From: P52-10 sp041397365
GTDB taxonomy: Bacteria > Pseudomonadota > Alphaproteobacteria > Rhizobiales > Xanthobacteraceae
DNA length: 64,000 nt
Assembly: GCA_041397365.1 (NCBI GenBank)
Contig: JAWKWT010000001.1
Location: 372,001-436,000, forward strand
Direction: 5' to 3'
The position numbers and the translations under genes are program-made. Positions 17,933 to 26,449 of this stretch are shown one piece after another (the stretch's first letter is position 1; every line of letters begins with the position of its first letter). Under the pieces are notes generated by a model. That model saw only the letters and a program-made list of their open reading frames with translations. It had not been told where the DNA came from and did not search any database.

Positions 17933-19955
17933 ATGACTGATATTGCGGCGCACAAAAACCGGCTTTCCGCAGAGACCAGCCCTTATCTGCTACAACATCA
18001 GGCCAATCCGGTCGATTGGTGGCCCTGGGGTCCGGCGGCGCTGAAGGAGGCCAAGGATACAGGCAAGCCGATCCTGCTCGGTCGGGTATGCGGCCTGCCA
18101 TTGGTGCCATGTGATGGCGCATGAGAGCTTCGAAGACGAGGCCACCGCCGCAGATGAACGCTGTTCGTCAACATCAAAGTGGACCGCGAGGAGCGGCCGG
18201 ACATCGACCAGATCTATATGAGCGCGCTGCATCATCTCGGCGAGCAGGGCGGCTGGCCGCTCACCATGTTCCTGACCCTGAGGCGGAGCCGTTCTGGGGT
18301 GGCACCTATTTTCCGAAGACGGCGCAATATGGTCGCGCGGCCTTTGTCGACGTGCTGCGCGAGGTGAACCACATCTTCCGTAACGAGCCGCAGAAGATCG
18401 ACCAGAACCGCCGCGCGCTGGTGACCCGGCTGAAGCAGCGCGGCGAGGCCAAAAGCGCTGTGGCGATCGGGCCGGAAGCCCCCAACAACATTGCCGAATC
18501 GATCGCGCGGGCGACCGATCCCGTGCATGGCGGCCTGCGCGGCGCGCCGAAATTTCCACAATGCGCCATGCTGGAATTTCTGTGGCGCGCCGGTTTCCGT
18601 CGGGCGATCCGCGTTTTTTCGCAGCCAGCCAGCTCGCGCTGACACAGATGAGCCAGGGCGGCATCTACGATCATCTCGGCGGCGGCTACGCCCGCTATTC
18701 GGTCGATGAGCGCTGGTTGGTGCCGCATTTCGAGAAAATGCTCTACGACAATGCACAGATCCTCGACTCGCTGGCGCTGGATTTTGCGGCGCAGCAAAAA
18801 TCCGCTCTACCGCGAGCGGGCGGCCGAAACGGTGGACTGGCTGGCCCGCGAAATGACGATCCCGGAGGGCGTTTCTGTTCCTCGCTTGATGCGGATTCGG
18901 AAGGCGAGGAGGGGCGGTTCTATGTCTGGTCGCTGGACGAGATCCGGGACGTCCTCGGCGAGGACGACGCGGCCTTTTTTGCTGCAAGATACGACGTCAC
19001 GGCGCAGGGAAATTTTTGAACACACCAATATCCTCAACCGTCTCAACGGCTTGAGTGGGATACGCCCGAGGAAACCGAACGATTGGCCATGCTGCGCCAG
19101 ACACTGCAGCAAAGGCGCAGCAAAAGGGTGCGTCCCGGCTTGGACGACAAGGTGCTGGCCGACTGGAACGGGCTGATGATCGCGGCTTTAGCCAACGCGG
19201 CCCGCGCCTTTGGGGAGCCCGGCTGGCTCAAGCCGGCGCGGGCTGCGTTCGATTTCGTCGCCAAGCACATGAGCCGGGACGACAGGTTAGGTCATTCCTG
19301 GCGGGCAGGAGGGCTGCTGGTGCCCGGCCTCGCCTCCGATCATGCGGCGATGATTCGCGCCGCGCTGGCGCTGCACGAGGCGACCGGCGAGGCGGCGTTC
19401 CTCGACCAGGCGCTGCGCTGGCAGAACGCGCTCGACGCCCACCACGCCGACGCCGAGCATGGCGGCTATTACCTGACCGCCGACGACGCCGAGGGGCTGA
19501 TCGTCCGGCCGCATGCGACCGTCGATGACGCGATTCCGAATCACAACGGCCTGATCGCGCAGAACCTGATTCGCCTCGGCGTCCTCACCGGCGACGAGAG
19601 TTGGCGCGCCAAGGCCGATGCGATGTTCGACGCGATCCTGCCGCGCGTCACCGACAATCTGTTCGGGCATCTGTCGCTGCTGAACGCGCTCGACATGCGG
19701 CTGACGGCGGCCGAAATCGTCGTGGTGGGAGAGGGCGATCAGGCCGACGCGCTGCTCGCCGCTGCGCGCCACTTGCCGCATGCGACTGCAATCGTTCTGC
19801 ATGCACGCGACAGCAAGGGTTTGCCGCCATCACATCCGGCTCAGGCCAAGCTCGCCGCGGTTCAGGGCGCCGCCGCTTTCGTCTGCCGTGGGCAAAGCTG
19901 TTCGCTGCCGGTGACGGACGCGGATGTCATCCGCGATCTGGCGGCCACGAACTGA
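17933..19955 (+). CDS. Thioredoxin domain / DUF255 (YyaL-type) protein, frame broken
   Basis: This is a member of the DUF255 (YyaL, human SPATA20-like) family: an N-terminal thioredoxin-like domain and a C-terminal six-hairpin glycosidase-like domain, biochemical role unknown. The start is ATG 17933 (MTDIAAHKNRLSAETSPYLLQH). Family motifs occur in order across three frames: HQANPVDWWPWG, ACHWCHVMAHESFED (CxxC), DREERPDIDQIYM, GGWPLTMFL, FWGGTYFPK, GGIYDHLGGGYARYS, PHFEKMLYDNAQ, and then the intact C-terminal 290 residues from 19083. Breaks fall near 18085, 18151-18160, 18282, 18596, 18800, 18872, 19014 and 19050. Total span corresponds to about 674 codons, the normal family size. Confidence 0.85.
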
Positions 19956-19976
19956 AGCACCTTGCAACACCAAAAG

Positions 19977-20005
19977 AAAAAGGCCGGGCTCATCACCCGG
20001 CCTTT
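19977..20005 (-). terminator. Intrinsic terminator of rho
   Basis: A 10-bp stem (AAAGGCCGGG/CCCGGCCTTT) with a 7-base loop lies 23 bp after the rho stop. Read on the minus strand it is followed by TTCTTTTGG, giving a U-rich tail. It may also stop transcription of the gene ending at 19955. Confidence 0.8.
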
Positions 20006-20027
20006 CGCATGTAAATCCAGTTGCGCC

Positions 20028-21293
20028 TTACGTATTCATCGAATCGAAGAATTCGCCGTTGGTCTTGGTATTGCGCAGCTTGTCGAGCAAGAAGTCGATC
20101 GCGTCCATCGTGCCCATCGGATTGAGAATCCGGCGCAGCACATACATCTTCTTGAGCTGCTGTGGATCGGTGAGCAGCTCTTCCTTGCGCGTGCCGGAGC
20201 GGGTGATATCGATCGCCGGGAAGGTGCGCTTGTCGGCCACCTTGCGGTCGAGGATAAGCTCGGAATTGCCGGTGCCCTTGAACTCCTCGAAGATCACTTC
20301 GTCCATGCGCGAGCCGGTGTCGATCAGCGCGGTGGCGATGATGGTGAGCGAGCCGCCTTCCTCGATGTTGCGCGCGGCGCCAAAGAAGCGCTTCGGCCGC
20401 TGCAACGCATTCGCATCGACACCGCCGGTCAGCACCTTGCCCGATGACGGCACCACCGTGTTGTAGGCGCGGCCGAGGCGCGTGATCGAGTCGAGCAGGA
20501 TCACCACGTCGCGGCCATGTTCGACCAGGCGTTTGGCCTTCTCGATCACCATTTCCGCAACGGCAACGTGACGCGAGGCCGGCTCGTCGAAGGTCGACGA
20601 CACCACCTCGCCCTTCACCGAGCGCTGCATGTCGGTGACTTCCTCCGGCCGCTCGTCGATCAGGAGCACGATCAGATAGCATTCCGGATGGTTGGCGGTG
20701 ATCGCATGCGCGATGTTTTGCAGAAGCACCGTCTTGCCGGTGCGCGGCGGCGAGACGATCAGCGCGCGCTGACCCTTGCCGATCGGCGCGACGATATCGA
20801 TGACGCGGGCGGACAGATCCTTTTTGGTCGGATCGTCATGCTCCATCCGCAACCGCTCGTCGGGATAGAGCGGCGTGAGGTTGTCGAAATTGACCTTGTG
20901 CTTGGATTTTTCAGGATCCTCGAAATTCAGCGAGTTGACCTTGAGCAGGGCGAAATAGCGCTCGCCTTCCTTCGGCGAGCGGATCTGGCCGTCCAGCGTG
21001 TCGCCGGTGCGTAGGCCGAAGCGGCGGATCTGCGAGGGCGAGACATAAATGTCGTCCGGTCCCGGCAGGTAATTCGCATCCGGCGAGCGGAGGAAGCCGA
21101 AGCCGTCCGGCAGCACCTCGACCACGCCTTCGCCGATGATGTCGGTTTCCTGAATCGCAAGCTGCTTCAGGATCGCGAACATCAATTCCTGCTTGCGCAT
21201 GGTGGAAGCGTTTTCGACGCCCGATTCCTCGGCAAAGGAGACCAGCTCGGCGGGTGATTTCGCCTTGAGGTCCTGAAGCTTCATTTCCGGCAT
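20028..21293 (-). CDS. rho: Transcription termination factor Rho
   Basis: Rho is the hexameric RNA helicase that ends transcription at unstructured C-rich sites. The 421-residue protein has the N-terminal helical bundle (LQDLKAKSPAELVSFAEE), the cold-shock-like RNA-binding domain (GFGFLRSPDANYLPGPDDIYVSPSQIRRF), P-loop SPPRTGKT (181-188), LLIDERPEEVTDM, the Q-loop/R-loop (SITRLGRAYNTV, GGVDANALQRPKRFFGAARN) and C-terminal KLRNTKTNGEFFDSM. Length is standard. ATG at 21284 is a possible alternative start. It follows a long untranslated leader. Confidence 0.98.
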   Translation of the reverse strand: MPEMKLQDLKAKSPAELVSFAEESGVENASTMRKQELMFAILKQLAIQETDIIGEGVVEVLPDGFGFLRSPDANYLPGPDDIYVSPSQIRRFGLRTGDTLDGQIRSPKEGERYFALLKVNSLNFEDPEKSKHKVNFDNLTPLYPDERLRMEHDDPTKKDLSARVIDIVAPIGKGQRALIVSPPRTGKTVLLQNIAHAITANHPECYLIVLLIDERPEEVTDMQRSVKGEVVSSTFDEPASRHVAVAEMVIEKAKRLVEHGRDVVILLDSITRLGRAYNTVVPSSGKVLTGGVDANALQRPKRFFGAARNIEEGGSLTIIATALIDTGSRMDEVIFEEFKGTGNSELILDRKVADKRTFPAIDITRSGTRKEELLTDPQQLKKMYVLRRILNPMGTMDAIDFLLDKLRNTKTNGEFFDSMNT

Positions 21294-21618
21294 GGGGTCG
21301 TCCTGTAGGGAGTCTCTTGGGAAGTTTCGTTGAAAATCCTGGGCACCGGGAGTTGTCGAAACATCGATTCGGCGCGGATCGGTGGGAGGGGTCGCAAATC
21401 GTCTGGAAAGCTTGTTCTTGAAAGCTGATCGTCGAGCGTCGGGGGCTTGGAAGATCGGGCCTTGCGGCAGCCTGTGCCGGGAGGGCTTTGAACCTGATGC
21501 ACGTCCGATCCGGGTGCCGGACCGCGCAACATCCGCCTGTGTTCGGTGGGATACGGGAAAAATATATTAAATCGCCGATCCCCGCGCAAGATGTTCCGCG
21601 CGATCTCCCTGAGTGCGC
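21294..21618 (-). promoter_or_regulatory. Long rho leader / rho-hemJ intergenic region
   Basis: The 325 bp between rho and hemJ hold no convincing gene. An A/T stretch (AAAAATATATTAAAT) at about 21559-21573 is the best promoter -10 candidate for rho and would give a leader of about 260 nt. Such a leader could host autoregulation by Rho, which is known in other bacteria, but no specific element is identified here. Confidence 0.4.
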
Positions 21619-22041
21619 CTAAAACGGCTTGACCACCACCAGGATCACGATCCCGACCATCAGAACGGCCGGCACCTCATTGATAATCCTGTAATATTTC
21701 TGAGAGCGGGTATTCCGGTCATCGGCGAATTCGCGCCAGCGGCGGACCAGAATTCCGTGCAGACCGGACAGGATGATGACGAGGGCAAATTTGGCGTGCA
21801 TCCAGGGCGAGAGATACCAGTTGCCGAGCCAGACCAATGTCAGTCCCAGAATCCAGGTGACGACCATCGCCGGGTTGATGATCGCCTTCAGCAGCCGCCG
21901 CTCCATCACCTTGAACGTCTCGGACTGTTTCGAGCCGATCTCCGCCTCGCAATGATAGACGAACAGCCGCGGCAAATAGAGCATCCCGGCCATCCATGAG
22001 ATGACCGCGATGATGTGAAACGCCTTGATCCATTCGTACAT
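21619..22041 (-). CDS. hemJ: Protoporphyrinogen IX oxidase HemJ
   Basis: HemJ is the membrane enzyme that oxidises protoporphyrinogen IX to protoporphyrin IX in most alphaproteobacteria. The 140-residue protein has four predicted membrane helices, starting MYEWIKAFHIIAVISWMAGM with the conserved histidine at residue 9, followed by LYLPRLFVYH, then WILGLTLVW, FALVIILSGLHG and VPAVLMVGIVILVVV. The C-terminal VVVKPF is typical. It lies between hemE and rho on the same strand, so haem genes are grouped next to the predicted origin. Confidence 0.93.
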   Translation of the reverse strand: MYEWIKAFHIIAVISWMAGMLYLPRLFVYHCEAEIGSKQSETFKVMERRLLKAIINPAMVVTWILGLTLVWLGNWYLSPWMHAKFALVIILSGLHGILVRRWREFADDRNTRSQKYYRIINEVPAVLMVGIVILVVVKPF

Positions 22042-22096
22042 GGCAGGCCCTAACGTCTGACCCCTTCGGGTTGAATCACATCAATCCCGATTCTTT

Positions 22097-22166
22097 GAGC
22101 ATGATCTTTCTCCGACCCGAAGGGCCGCGAAGCGCAAACCGGTTCCCACTTTTCGGGATCATGCTC
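22097..22166 (-). repeat. Dispersed hairpin repeat, copy 2 (at the hemE stop)
   Basis: On the minus strand this reads GAGCATGATCCCGAAAAGTGGGAACCGG..., then a diverged inner part (GCTTCGCGGCCCTTCGG) and AAAGATCATGCTC. The hemE stop codon TGA is part of the first arm. It is longer than the other copies because of the inner insertion. Confidence 0.8.
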
Positions 22167-23187
22167 GCCCGCGCACCCGCCGCAGCATCCGCTCCACATG
22201 CGCGATCGGGGTGGCGGGGAGAATGCCGTGGCCGAGATTGAAGATAAAGCGGCCGCCGGCGAACGCCGCCATGACCGCATCCACCGAGCGATCCAGCGCT
22301 TCGCCGCCGGCCAGCAGCGCCAGCGGATCGAGATTGCCCTGCACGGCGACGCGGCTCTGAATCCGCTCGCGCACGAAAGTCCGGTCGGCGGTCCAGTCGA
22401 TGCTCACCGCATTGACCGGCACCCGCGCGACATAGTGTTCCAGCATCGCGCCGGCGCCGCGCGGAAATCCGATCACGCGCACATTCGGCCGGCGGCGGCG
22501 CAGCTCGGCGACGATGGCTACCGCGGGCTCGATGCACCAGCGCGTAAATTCCTCCGGCGGCAGCACCCCGGCCCATGTGTCGAACAGCTGGAGGGCATCG
22601 ACGCCGGCATCGAGCTGCTTTTCCAGATAGACCACGGAATTGACGATCAGCCGGTCGATCAGGCGCTGAAAGGCGTCCGGATGCTCATAGGCAAAGATAC
22701 GCGCGGGCGCCTGGTCGCTGGTTCCCTGTCCTGCGATCATATAGGTCGCGACCGTCCACGGCGCGCCACAAAATCCGAGCAGCGGCGTCTCGGCGGCAAG
22801 TTCGGACCGCACGCGCCGCACCGTCTCATAGATCGGGGCGAGGATCGTTTGATCCGTCTCCGGCGGCAGCCGATCGATCGCGGCAGGGCTCGTCAAGGGA
22901 TCAAGCCGCGGCCCCTCGCCGGTCTCGAACCGCACCGTCTGACCGAGCGCATGCGGAATGACCAGAATGTCGGAAAACAGGATCGCCGCATCGAATCCGA
23001 ACCGGCGAATCGGCTGCAAGGTGACATCCGCCGCCATCTCGGGCGAAAAACACAGCTTCATGAACGAGCCTGCCTGCTCGCGCAGCGCACGATACTCCGG
23101 CAGGTAGCGTCCGGCCTGACGCATCATCCAGACAGGTGGAGTCTGGAACCGCTGGCCGTCCAGAACGTTGAGCAGAGTGCTTGTCAC
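22159..23187 (-). CDS. hemE: Uroporphyrinogen decarboxylase
   Basis: HemE converts uroporphyrinogen III to coproporphyrinogen III in haem synthesis. The 342-residue protein shows PPVWMMRQAGRYLPEYR, the conserved FSDILVIPHALG with catalytic Asp, GFCGAPWTVATYMIAGQG, QLFDTWAGVL and NLGHGILPATP near the end. Start is GTG 23187 with GAGGAAAG upstream. The stop codon lies inside a dispersed repeat. In Caulobacter and Rickettsia-type genomes hemE borders the replication origin, and the same arrangement is seen here. Confidence 0.97.
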   Translation of the reverse strand: MTSTLLNVLDGQRFQTPPVWMMRQAGRYLPEYRALREQAGSFMKLCFSPEMAADVTLQPIRRFGFDAAILFSDILVIPHALGQTVRFETGEGPRLDPLTSPAAIDRLPPETDQTILAPIYETVRRVRSELAAETPLLGFCGAPWTVATYMIAGQGTSDQAPARIFAYEHPDAFQRLIDRLIVNSVVYLEKQLDAGVDALQLFDTWAGVLPPEEFTRWCIEPAVAIVAELRRRRPNVRVIGFPRGAGAMLEHYVARVPVNAVSIDWTADRTFVRERIQSRVAVQGNLDPLALLAGGEALDRSVDAVMAAFAGGRFIFNLGHGILPATPIAHVERMLRRVRGRA

Positions 23188-23210
23188 AGGTCTTTCCTCG
23201 TGCGCGCTTC

Positions 23211-23254
23211 CCTTAAAACTATATCTTTCAAGATTCTAGTTAGTAGTTGTTAAG
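23211..23254. other. AT-rich putative DNA-unwinding element
   Basis: The stretch from CCTTAAAACTATATC to TTAGTAGTTGTTAAG is strongly A/T-rich compared with its GC-rich surroundings, and is a candidate site of initial strand opening within the predicted origin. Confidence 0.45.
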
Positions 23255-23299
23255 CGGTGGATTTGACTCACAACTCCAACTCGCCGAACAGTTCAGACG

Positions 23300-23308
23300 A
23301 TATCCACA
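23300..23308 (+). promoter_or_regulatory. DnaA-box-like site
   Basis: ATATCCACA differs from the DnaA box TTATCCACA at one position. Confidence 0.5.
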
Positions 23309-23354
23309 CGCGCGCGGCTTGTGCCCGATTTCAACAGGCCGCGATCCGAGTGCG

Positions 23355-23369
23355 TTAATCCTTTCTTTA
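23355..23369 (+). promoter_or_regulatory. CtrA-like site
   Basis: TTAA, seven bases, then TTTA, one base from the full CtrA consensus TTAA-N7-TTAA. CtrA sites silence the Caulobacter origin; its role here is inferred. Confidence 0.35.
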
Positions 23370-23528
23370 CGGTTGTTTCGCGCAGCAAGGCTGCGAGATA
23401 TCCCGGACAATCCCACATCGCCCCGCTATTCTGCCTGATCTTTCCGGAGTCCTTGCGGCGCAGGACCCCTGTGAATCCTTTTTGGAGTTATCGACTCCGC
23501 CGCAGACCGTGTCCGCCGCGACACATAT

Positions 23529-23547
23529 TGATCCACACCGATCCACA
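23529..23547 (+). promoter_or_regulatory. Tandem DnaA boxes (G-box type)
   Basis: TGATCCACA and CGATCCACA occur 10 bp apart in the same orientation, about one helical turn, matching the spacing expected for cooperative DnaA binding. They lie just upstream of the PpsR-family gene. Confidence 0.55.
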
Positions 23548-23600
23548 GCGCATACATGGCCCTCACAGGGGGACAGGTCCCCGGCAGAACCGGCGCGAAC

Positions 23601-24443
23601 ATGAAAGTCACCTCCGGCAGCTATTTTCATCTGCACATGGTGTCGGATTCGACCGGCGAGACGCTCATCACCGTGGCGCGGGCGGTGGCCGCGCAATACG
23701 CCAATGTCACGCCGATCGAGCATGTCTATCCGCTGGTGCGCAGCCAGAAGCAGCTCGATCGGGTGCTGACCGAAATCGAGGAAGCGCCCGGCATCGTCCT
23801 GTTCACGCTCTTGCAGGACGAGTTGGTGGGGCGGCTCCAGGACAAATGCGCGGAGCTGAACATTCCGAGCCTGTCGATTCTCGGACCCGTGCTGCAATTG
23901 TTTCAAGCCTATCTCGGCGCGGAGACCGCGCATCGCGTCGGCGCGCAGCATGTTCTCAACGCGGAATATTTCAAGCGGATCGACGCGCTGAACTACACCA
24001 TGCTGCACGATGACGGTCAGCATCCGGAAGGTCTGGAAGATGCGGATGTCGTGCTGGTCGGCGTATCGCGCACGTCGAAAACGCCGACCTCGATCTATCT
24101 CGCCAATCGCGGTATCCGGACCGCAAACATTCCGCTCGTGCCCAGTATTCCGCCTCCGCAGGAACTCGAATCGCTGAGCAAGCCGTTGGTTGTCAGCCTG
24201 CATGCGACGCCGGAGCGCCTGATCCAGGTGCGCCAGAACCGGCTGCTCGGCCTCGGCGTGCAGAACAGCGGGGAGTCCTATGTCGATCGTGAATCGGTGA
24301 CCGACGAGGTGCTGTTCGCCCGCAGGCTCAGCGCGAAACATGGCTGGGCGCAGCTCGACGTCACCCGCCGTTCGATCGAGGAGACCGCGGCGGCGATCAT
24401 GAAGCTGCTGTCGGATCGGCAGCGTCAGCGGAGCGCGCCGTGA
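23601..24443 (+). CDS. ppsR: Pyruvate,phosphate dikinase / PEP synthase regulatory protein (PpsR, DUF299)
   Basis: This family has ADP-dependent kinase and phosphorylase activity that switches pyruvate,phosphate dikinase or PEP synthase off and on. From ATG 23601 the product has 280 residues and begins FHLHMVSDSTGETL, a strong family marker; the P-loop is GVSRTSKTPTS, followed by NIPLVPSIPPP and a C-terminal SIEETAAAIMKLL helix. The frame stays open to ATG 23556, giving 15 more residues. It overlaps maf by four bases. It is the family long noted as RP001-type next to alphaproteobacterial origins. Confidence 0.93.
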   Translation: MKVTSGSYFHLHMVSDSTGETLITVARAVAAQYANVTPIEHVYPLVRSQKQLDRVLTEIEEAPGIVLFTLLQDELVGRLQDKCAELNIPSLSILGPVLQLFQAYLGAETAHRVGAQHVLNAEYFKRIDALNYTMLHDDGQHPEGLEDADVVLVGVSRTSKTPTSIYLANRGIRTANIPLVPSIPPPQELESLSKPLVVSLHATPERLIQVRQNRLLGLGVQNSGESYVDRESVTDEVLFARRLSAKHGWAQLDVTRRSIEETAAAIMKLLSDRQRQRSAP

Positions 24444-25048
24444 CGATGTGGATCATGGACCGTCCGCTGATCCTGGCGTCGCAGAGCCGCTCGCGTCAGA
24501 CATTGCTCGCCGCCGCCGGCCTCACTTTCGAGGCGATGCCGGCGCAGCTCGACGAGCGCGCCTTGCAGGCAAATTCCGGGCTCACCGATCCGTCGGCGAT
24601 CGCAGCATTGCTGGCGCGCGCCAAGGCGATGGAGGTGTCGGAAAAAAATCCCGATCGCATTGTGATCGGCGCGGATCAGACGCTGGCGCTCGGCGAAAAG
24701 CTTTTCAGCAAGCCGGCCGGGCGCGCGCAGGCCGCCGAACAATTGCGGCAGCTCGCGGGTGCGACGCACCAGCTCTGCTCGGCGGTTGCCGTCGTGCGTA
24801 ACAAAGAGGTTCTGTTCGAAACCGTATCCGTCGCGCGCATGACGATGCGGCCGCTCACAGCGGACTCGATCGCGCGCTATCTGGATGCCGCGGGACCAGC
24901 GGTGACCACCAGCGTCGGCGCGTATCAGCTCGAAGGCATTGGCGTGCATCTGTTCGAGCGCATCGACGGCGATCATTTCACCATTCTCGGACTGCCTTTA
25001 TTGCCCTTGCTGGCGTTCCTGCGCCGCGCGAAACTGGTCGCCGACTGA
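24440..25048 (+). CDS. maf: Maf-family nucleoside triphosphate pyrophosphatase
   Basis: Maf proteins hydrolyse non-canonical or modified nucleoside triphosphates. The 202-residue protein contains LILASQSRSRQTLLAAAGL, the catalytic region IVIGADQTLALG and the SVGAYQLEGIGVHLFERIDGDHFTILGLPLLPLL C-terminus. GTG 24440 overlaps the upstream stop; ATG 24446 or 24455 are alternatives. In many rhizobial genomes aroE follows maf, but here coaE follows after only 24 bp. Confidence 0.94.
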   Translation: MTMWIMDRPLILASQSRSRQTLLAAAGLTFEAMPAQLDERALQANSGLTDPSAIAALLARAKAMEVSEKNPDRIVIGADQTLALGEKLFSKPAGRAQAAEQLRQLAGATHQLCSAVAVVRNKEVLFETVSVARMTMRPLTADSIARYLDAAGPAVTTSVGAYQLEGIGVHLFERIDGDHFTILGLPLLPLLAFLRRAKLVAD

Positions 25049-25072
25049 AAGAATAGATACGGAAACGACGAA

Positions 25073-25672
25073 ATGCGGATTATCGGACTGACGGGATCGA
25101 TCGGCATGGGCAAGTCCACCACCATGCAATTGTTCGCCGAGCACGGCGTGCCGGTCTATGACGCGGACGCCGCCGTCCACGCGATCTATTCCGGCATCGC
25201 CGTGCCGGCGGTGGAGGCCGCGTTTCCGGGAACGACCGCCGACGGCAAGGTCGACCGGCAGAAACTGTCGGCGCATGTGCTCGGCAATCCGGAGGCGCTG
25301 AAGAAACTCGAAGCGATCGTGCATCCGATGCTGGGCGCGCACCGCCAGACGTTTCTCGACGAGGCGAAGCAGTCCGGCGCGCCGGTAGCGGTGCTCGACG
25401 TGCCGCTGCTGTTCGAGACCGGCGGCGAGAAGCGCGTCGATGCGATCGTGGTGGTGTCCGCGCCCGCCGAGATGCAGCGCGAGCGCGTGATGGCGCGCGA
25501 GGGCATGACGGCGGAAAAGCTCGACGCCATTCTCGCCCGCCAGATGCCGGATGCGGAGAAGCGCAAGCGCGCGGATTTTGTCGTGGATACGTCGTCGGGT
25601 ATCGAGCCGGTGCGCGCGCGCATCCGCGACATCCTTGATGAGGTCGCTAAAATGCCGCTCCGGCGAACTTGA
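25073..25672 (+). CDS. coaE: Dephospho-CoA kinase
   Basis: CoaE phosphorylates the 3' hydroxyl of dephospho-CoA, the last step of CoA synthesis. The 199-residue protein has P-loop GSIGMGKS (8-15), VPVYDADAAVH, HPMLG and the lid region LDVPLLFETGGEKRVDAIVVVSAP, then ILARQMPDAEKRKRADFVVDTS. Length is normal. It sits in a maf-coaE-dnaQ run. Confidence 0.96.
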   Translation: MRIIGLTGSIGMGKSTTMQLFAEHGVPVYDADAAVHAIYSGIAVPAVEAAFPGTTADGKVDRQKLSAHVLGNPEALKKLEAIVHPMLGAHRQTFLDEAKQSGAPVAVLDVPLLFETGGEKRVDAIVVVSAPAEMQRERVMAREGMTAEKLDAILARQMPDAEKRKRADFVVDTSSGIEPVRARIRDILDEVAKMPLRRT

Positions 25673-25699
25673 TTCGTTCTTAACGGACGCCCTTGCTCC

Positions 25700-26392
25700 A
25701 TGCGTGAAATCGTTCTCGACACCGAAACCACCGGCCTCGATCCGCTGCGCGGCGATCGTCTGGTCGAAATCGGCTGCGTCGAGATCTTCAACCGCATGCC
25801 GACCGGGCAGACCTTCCACCGCTATATCAATCCGCAGCGCGACATGCCGAAGGAAGCCTTCGACGTGCACGGCCTGTCGGCTGAGTTTCTGGCCGACAAG
25901 CCTTTGTTCGCGGATGTGGCGGAGGAATTTCTGGCGTTCATCGGCGATTCGCCGCTGGTGATCCACAACGCCTCGTTCGACATCGGCTTCATCAACGCCG
26001 AACTGGAAAAGGTGACGCGCCGGGCGATTCCGCGCGAAAGGCTGGTCGATACGCTGCTGCTCGCGCGCCGCAAGCATCCCGGCGTCTCCAACCGGCTCGA
26101 CGATCTGTGTTCGCGCTATGCGATCGACAATTCACGCCGCACCAAGCATGGCGCGCTGCTCGATGCGGAACTGCTGGCGGAAGTCTATATCGACCTGATC
26201 GGGGCGCGGCAGTCGCAACTGATCCTGGCCGATAGGGCGGCGATCCGCGTCGCAGGGCAGGCGCAGATGCAGCGGCGCGAACGGCCGACCCCGCTTGCGC
26301 CGCGGCTTTCGGCCGATGAGCTTGCCGCGCATGCGGGCTTCGTCGAATCGCTCGGCGAGGCTGCGATCTGGCGTGAGTTTTTACGCGATTAA
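25700..26392 (+). CDS. dnaQ: DNA polymerase III epsilon subunit
   Basis: DnaQ supplies 3'-5' proofreading to the replicative polymerase. The 230-residue protein has the exonuclease motifs ExoI (VLDTETTGLD, D7/E9), ExoII (LVIHNASFDIGFINAEL) and ExoIIIe (RTKHGALLDAELLAEVY, with His and Asp). The C-terminal tail (about 185-230) is the polymerase-binding part. It lies 27 bp after coaE and is convergent with secB. Confidence 0.96.
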   Translation: MREIVLDTETTGLDPLRGDRLVEIGCVEIFNRMPTGQTFHRYINPQRDMPKEAFDVHGLSAEFLADKPLFADVAEEFLAFIGDSPLVIHNASFDIGFINAELEKVTRRAIPRERLVDTLLLARRKHPGVSNRLDDLCSRYAIDNSRRTKHGALLDAELLAEVYIDLIGARQSQLILADRAAIRVAGQAQMQRRERPTPLAPRLSADELAAHAGFVESLGEAAIWREFLRD

Positions 26393-26449
26393 GTCGGGAT
26401 GGGATCCGGAAGGCGACCGGCCTCTCGGCCGGATCGCCGGAACAGCCGC

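Larger units (their letters stand above)
23188..23600. other. oriC: Predicted chromosomal replication origin (oriC)
   Basis: The 413-bp gap between divergent hemE and the PpsR/DUF299 gene corresponds to the position of oriC in Caulobacter (hemE to the RP001-type gene). It contains TGATCCACA at 23529-23537, identical to the Caulobacter DnaA G-box as I recall it, a near copy CGATCCACA at 23539-23547, ATATCCACA at 23300-23308 (one mismatch to the DnaA box), an AT-rich stretch at 23211-23254, and a CtrA-like TTAA-N7-TTTA at 23355-23369. Genes run mostly leftward on the left and rightward on the right. parABS lies 7-11 kb away. Function is inferred. Confidence 0.72.
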
